DNA from: Paramecium pentaurelia
Taxonomy: Eukaryota; Ciliophora; Oligohymenophorea; Peniculida; Parameciidae
Direction: 5' to 3'
DNA length: 64,000 bases
NCBI GenBank assembly: GCA_905183005.1
Contig: CAJJDO010000074.1
Span: 372,001-436,000 of the forward strand
Part shown: positions 63,312 through 64,000 of the stretch, piece by piece
Layout: each line of letters opens with the position of its first letter
Position numbering within the stretch: the first letter of the stretch is position 1
Made by a program: the position numbers and the translations under genes
The notes under the pieces: model-generated
Told to the model about the DNA's origin: nothing
The model's database searches: none
Seen by the model: only the letters and a program-made list of their open reading frames with translations

Positions 63312-64000
63312 ATGAATGAAAATGTTATACTTAATGAATATAGAAGGGAATCATTAAGTTCAACTAATTAAACTGTGGATACACCAACATATGAAGAAAT
63401 GGATTGGGATACATTTCAATAATTACTAATATCAGATAGAGTTGAAGTAAAGAGGAAGAAAATAATAATAAATAGGGAAGTAGTAATTTCATAAGTGTTG
63501 AAATTAAGTGGAATTGATTCTGTGATTCAATTTAAGGGTGGATGTATGGTATTTGAAGGGATAACGATAGATTCTATTTTTGATGAAGAATGTAGTATTT
63601 AAGGATTTCAAATAGAAGTTTAGTAAATAACTCCATGCATTAAAGTGCATTGTAGAAACTTAATGATTATGGCATGTAGTGTTGAGAACTTCTAAAATAG
63701 AGGGATGTTTATTCAATTTGATAACTCCTTAATCATTAATGACACTAAATTAAATGGATTTTAGGTATTAATTGGTTGTGAAGGTAATGCAACAAAATTA
63801 AGTATTAATCATTCAATAATAATACAAAATGATTGTTAATAATAATAATCAATTTTGATTCATGCAAATAACCTTGGAGAATTTGCTATGGAGATAATAA
63901 ATTCAATTATAGAAGGTAGTTCAGTCATCATAACAAATAGTAAGAATGTAGAAATTAGAATTATAGATAATGAATTTAAAAATTAATAAACTTCTATTTC
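63312..64000 (+). CDS. Partial gene, possible right-handed beta-helix repeat protein
   Basis: The frame is open from ATG 63312 (MNENVILNEYRRESLSSTNQ) to the window edge. After a charged N-terminus (VEVKRKKIIINREVV) the sequence shows repeated short strands separated by Gly/Asn turns (GGCMVFEGITIDSIF, KLSINHSIIIQNDC, FAMEIINSIIEGSSVIITNS), a pattern typical of parallel beta-helix (pectate-lyase-like) proteins. No catalytic residues can be judged from the part seen. The 3' end is outside the window. Confidence 0.65.

Noticed and set aside
1..64000. CRISPR arrays, bacterial operons, insertion sequences, rRNA or tRNA genes
   Set aside because: None seen. The only repeats are the N-joined tandem copies, the shared tract of the two giant genes and simple TA/TAA tracts.

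Overview
The window is macronuclear-type DNA from a ciliate, most likely Paramecium or a close relative. The genes only read through if TAA and TAG encode glutamine and TGA is the sole stop. Their introns are tiny (20-32 nt, GT...AG, usually ending TAG), base composition is very AT-rich, and genes are packed on both strands. I resolved introns by hand. For most models the exon lengths add up to a whole number of codons, which is a useful internal check. With one stop codon and little GC, long open frames arise by chance, so I called genes on recognisable domains, composition and splice consistency rather than on openness.

Left part (1-18 kb): a partial acylated-protein gene (-); a protein with four tandem SP-RING-like modules (+); the splicing factor PRP17/CDC40 (-), inflated by two partial duplications marked by single N bases; a cyclic-nucleotide-gated-type channel with a degenerate pore (+); three small MGC-starting proteins (+); a coiled-coil Q-rich protein (+); a DUSP-USP deubiquitinase (-); a small basic protein (+); and another MGC-starting protein (-).

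Middle (18-54 kb): two giant divergently oriented genes for cysteine-rich secreted/membrane proteins, at 18.7-26.9 kb (-) and 42.2-53.3 kb (+). They share an almost identical tract of about 2.65 kb in inverted orientation, with divergent flanks. Between them lie a SAMHD1-like dNTPase (-), a possible ATG13-like protein (-), an unknown protein (-), a mitochondrial-type enoyl-CoA hydratase (+), a pseudokinase (-) and a Myb/SANT-like protein (-), plus several stretches of 0.5-2.8 kb where I see no convincing gene.

Right part (53-64 kb): a zinc alcohol dehydrogenase (-), a multi-RING protein (+), a small ORF (+), a two-membrane-span ciliate-type protein (-), a hybrid histidine kinase with receiver domain (-), a cytochrome b5-domain protein (-), and a partial repeat-type protein (+) whose start codon lies only 11 bp from that of the divergent cytochrome b5 gene.

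There is no operon structure and no obvious shared pathway. Themes are signalling (channel, kinase-like, histidine kinase, lipid-anchored small proteins), ubiquitin/SUMO (SP-RING, RING, USP) and surface proteins. Five single-N junctions (4177, 5451, 22660, 44731, 46834) each rejoin sequence 1.16-1.3 kb back. These are most simply assembly artefacts, and removing them restores a 540-codon PRP17 and equal lengths for the shared tract of the two giant genes.
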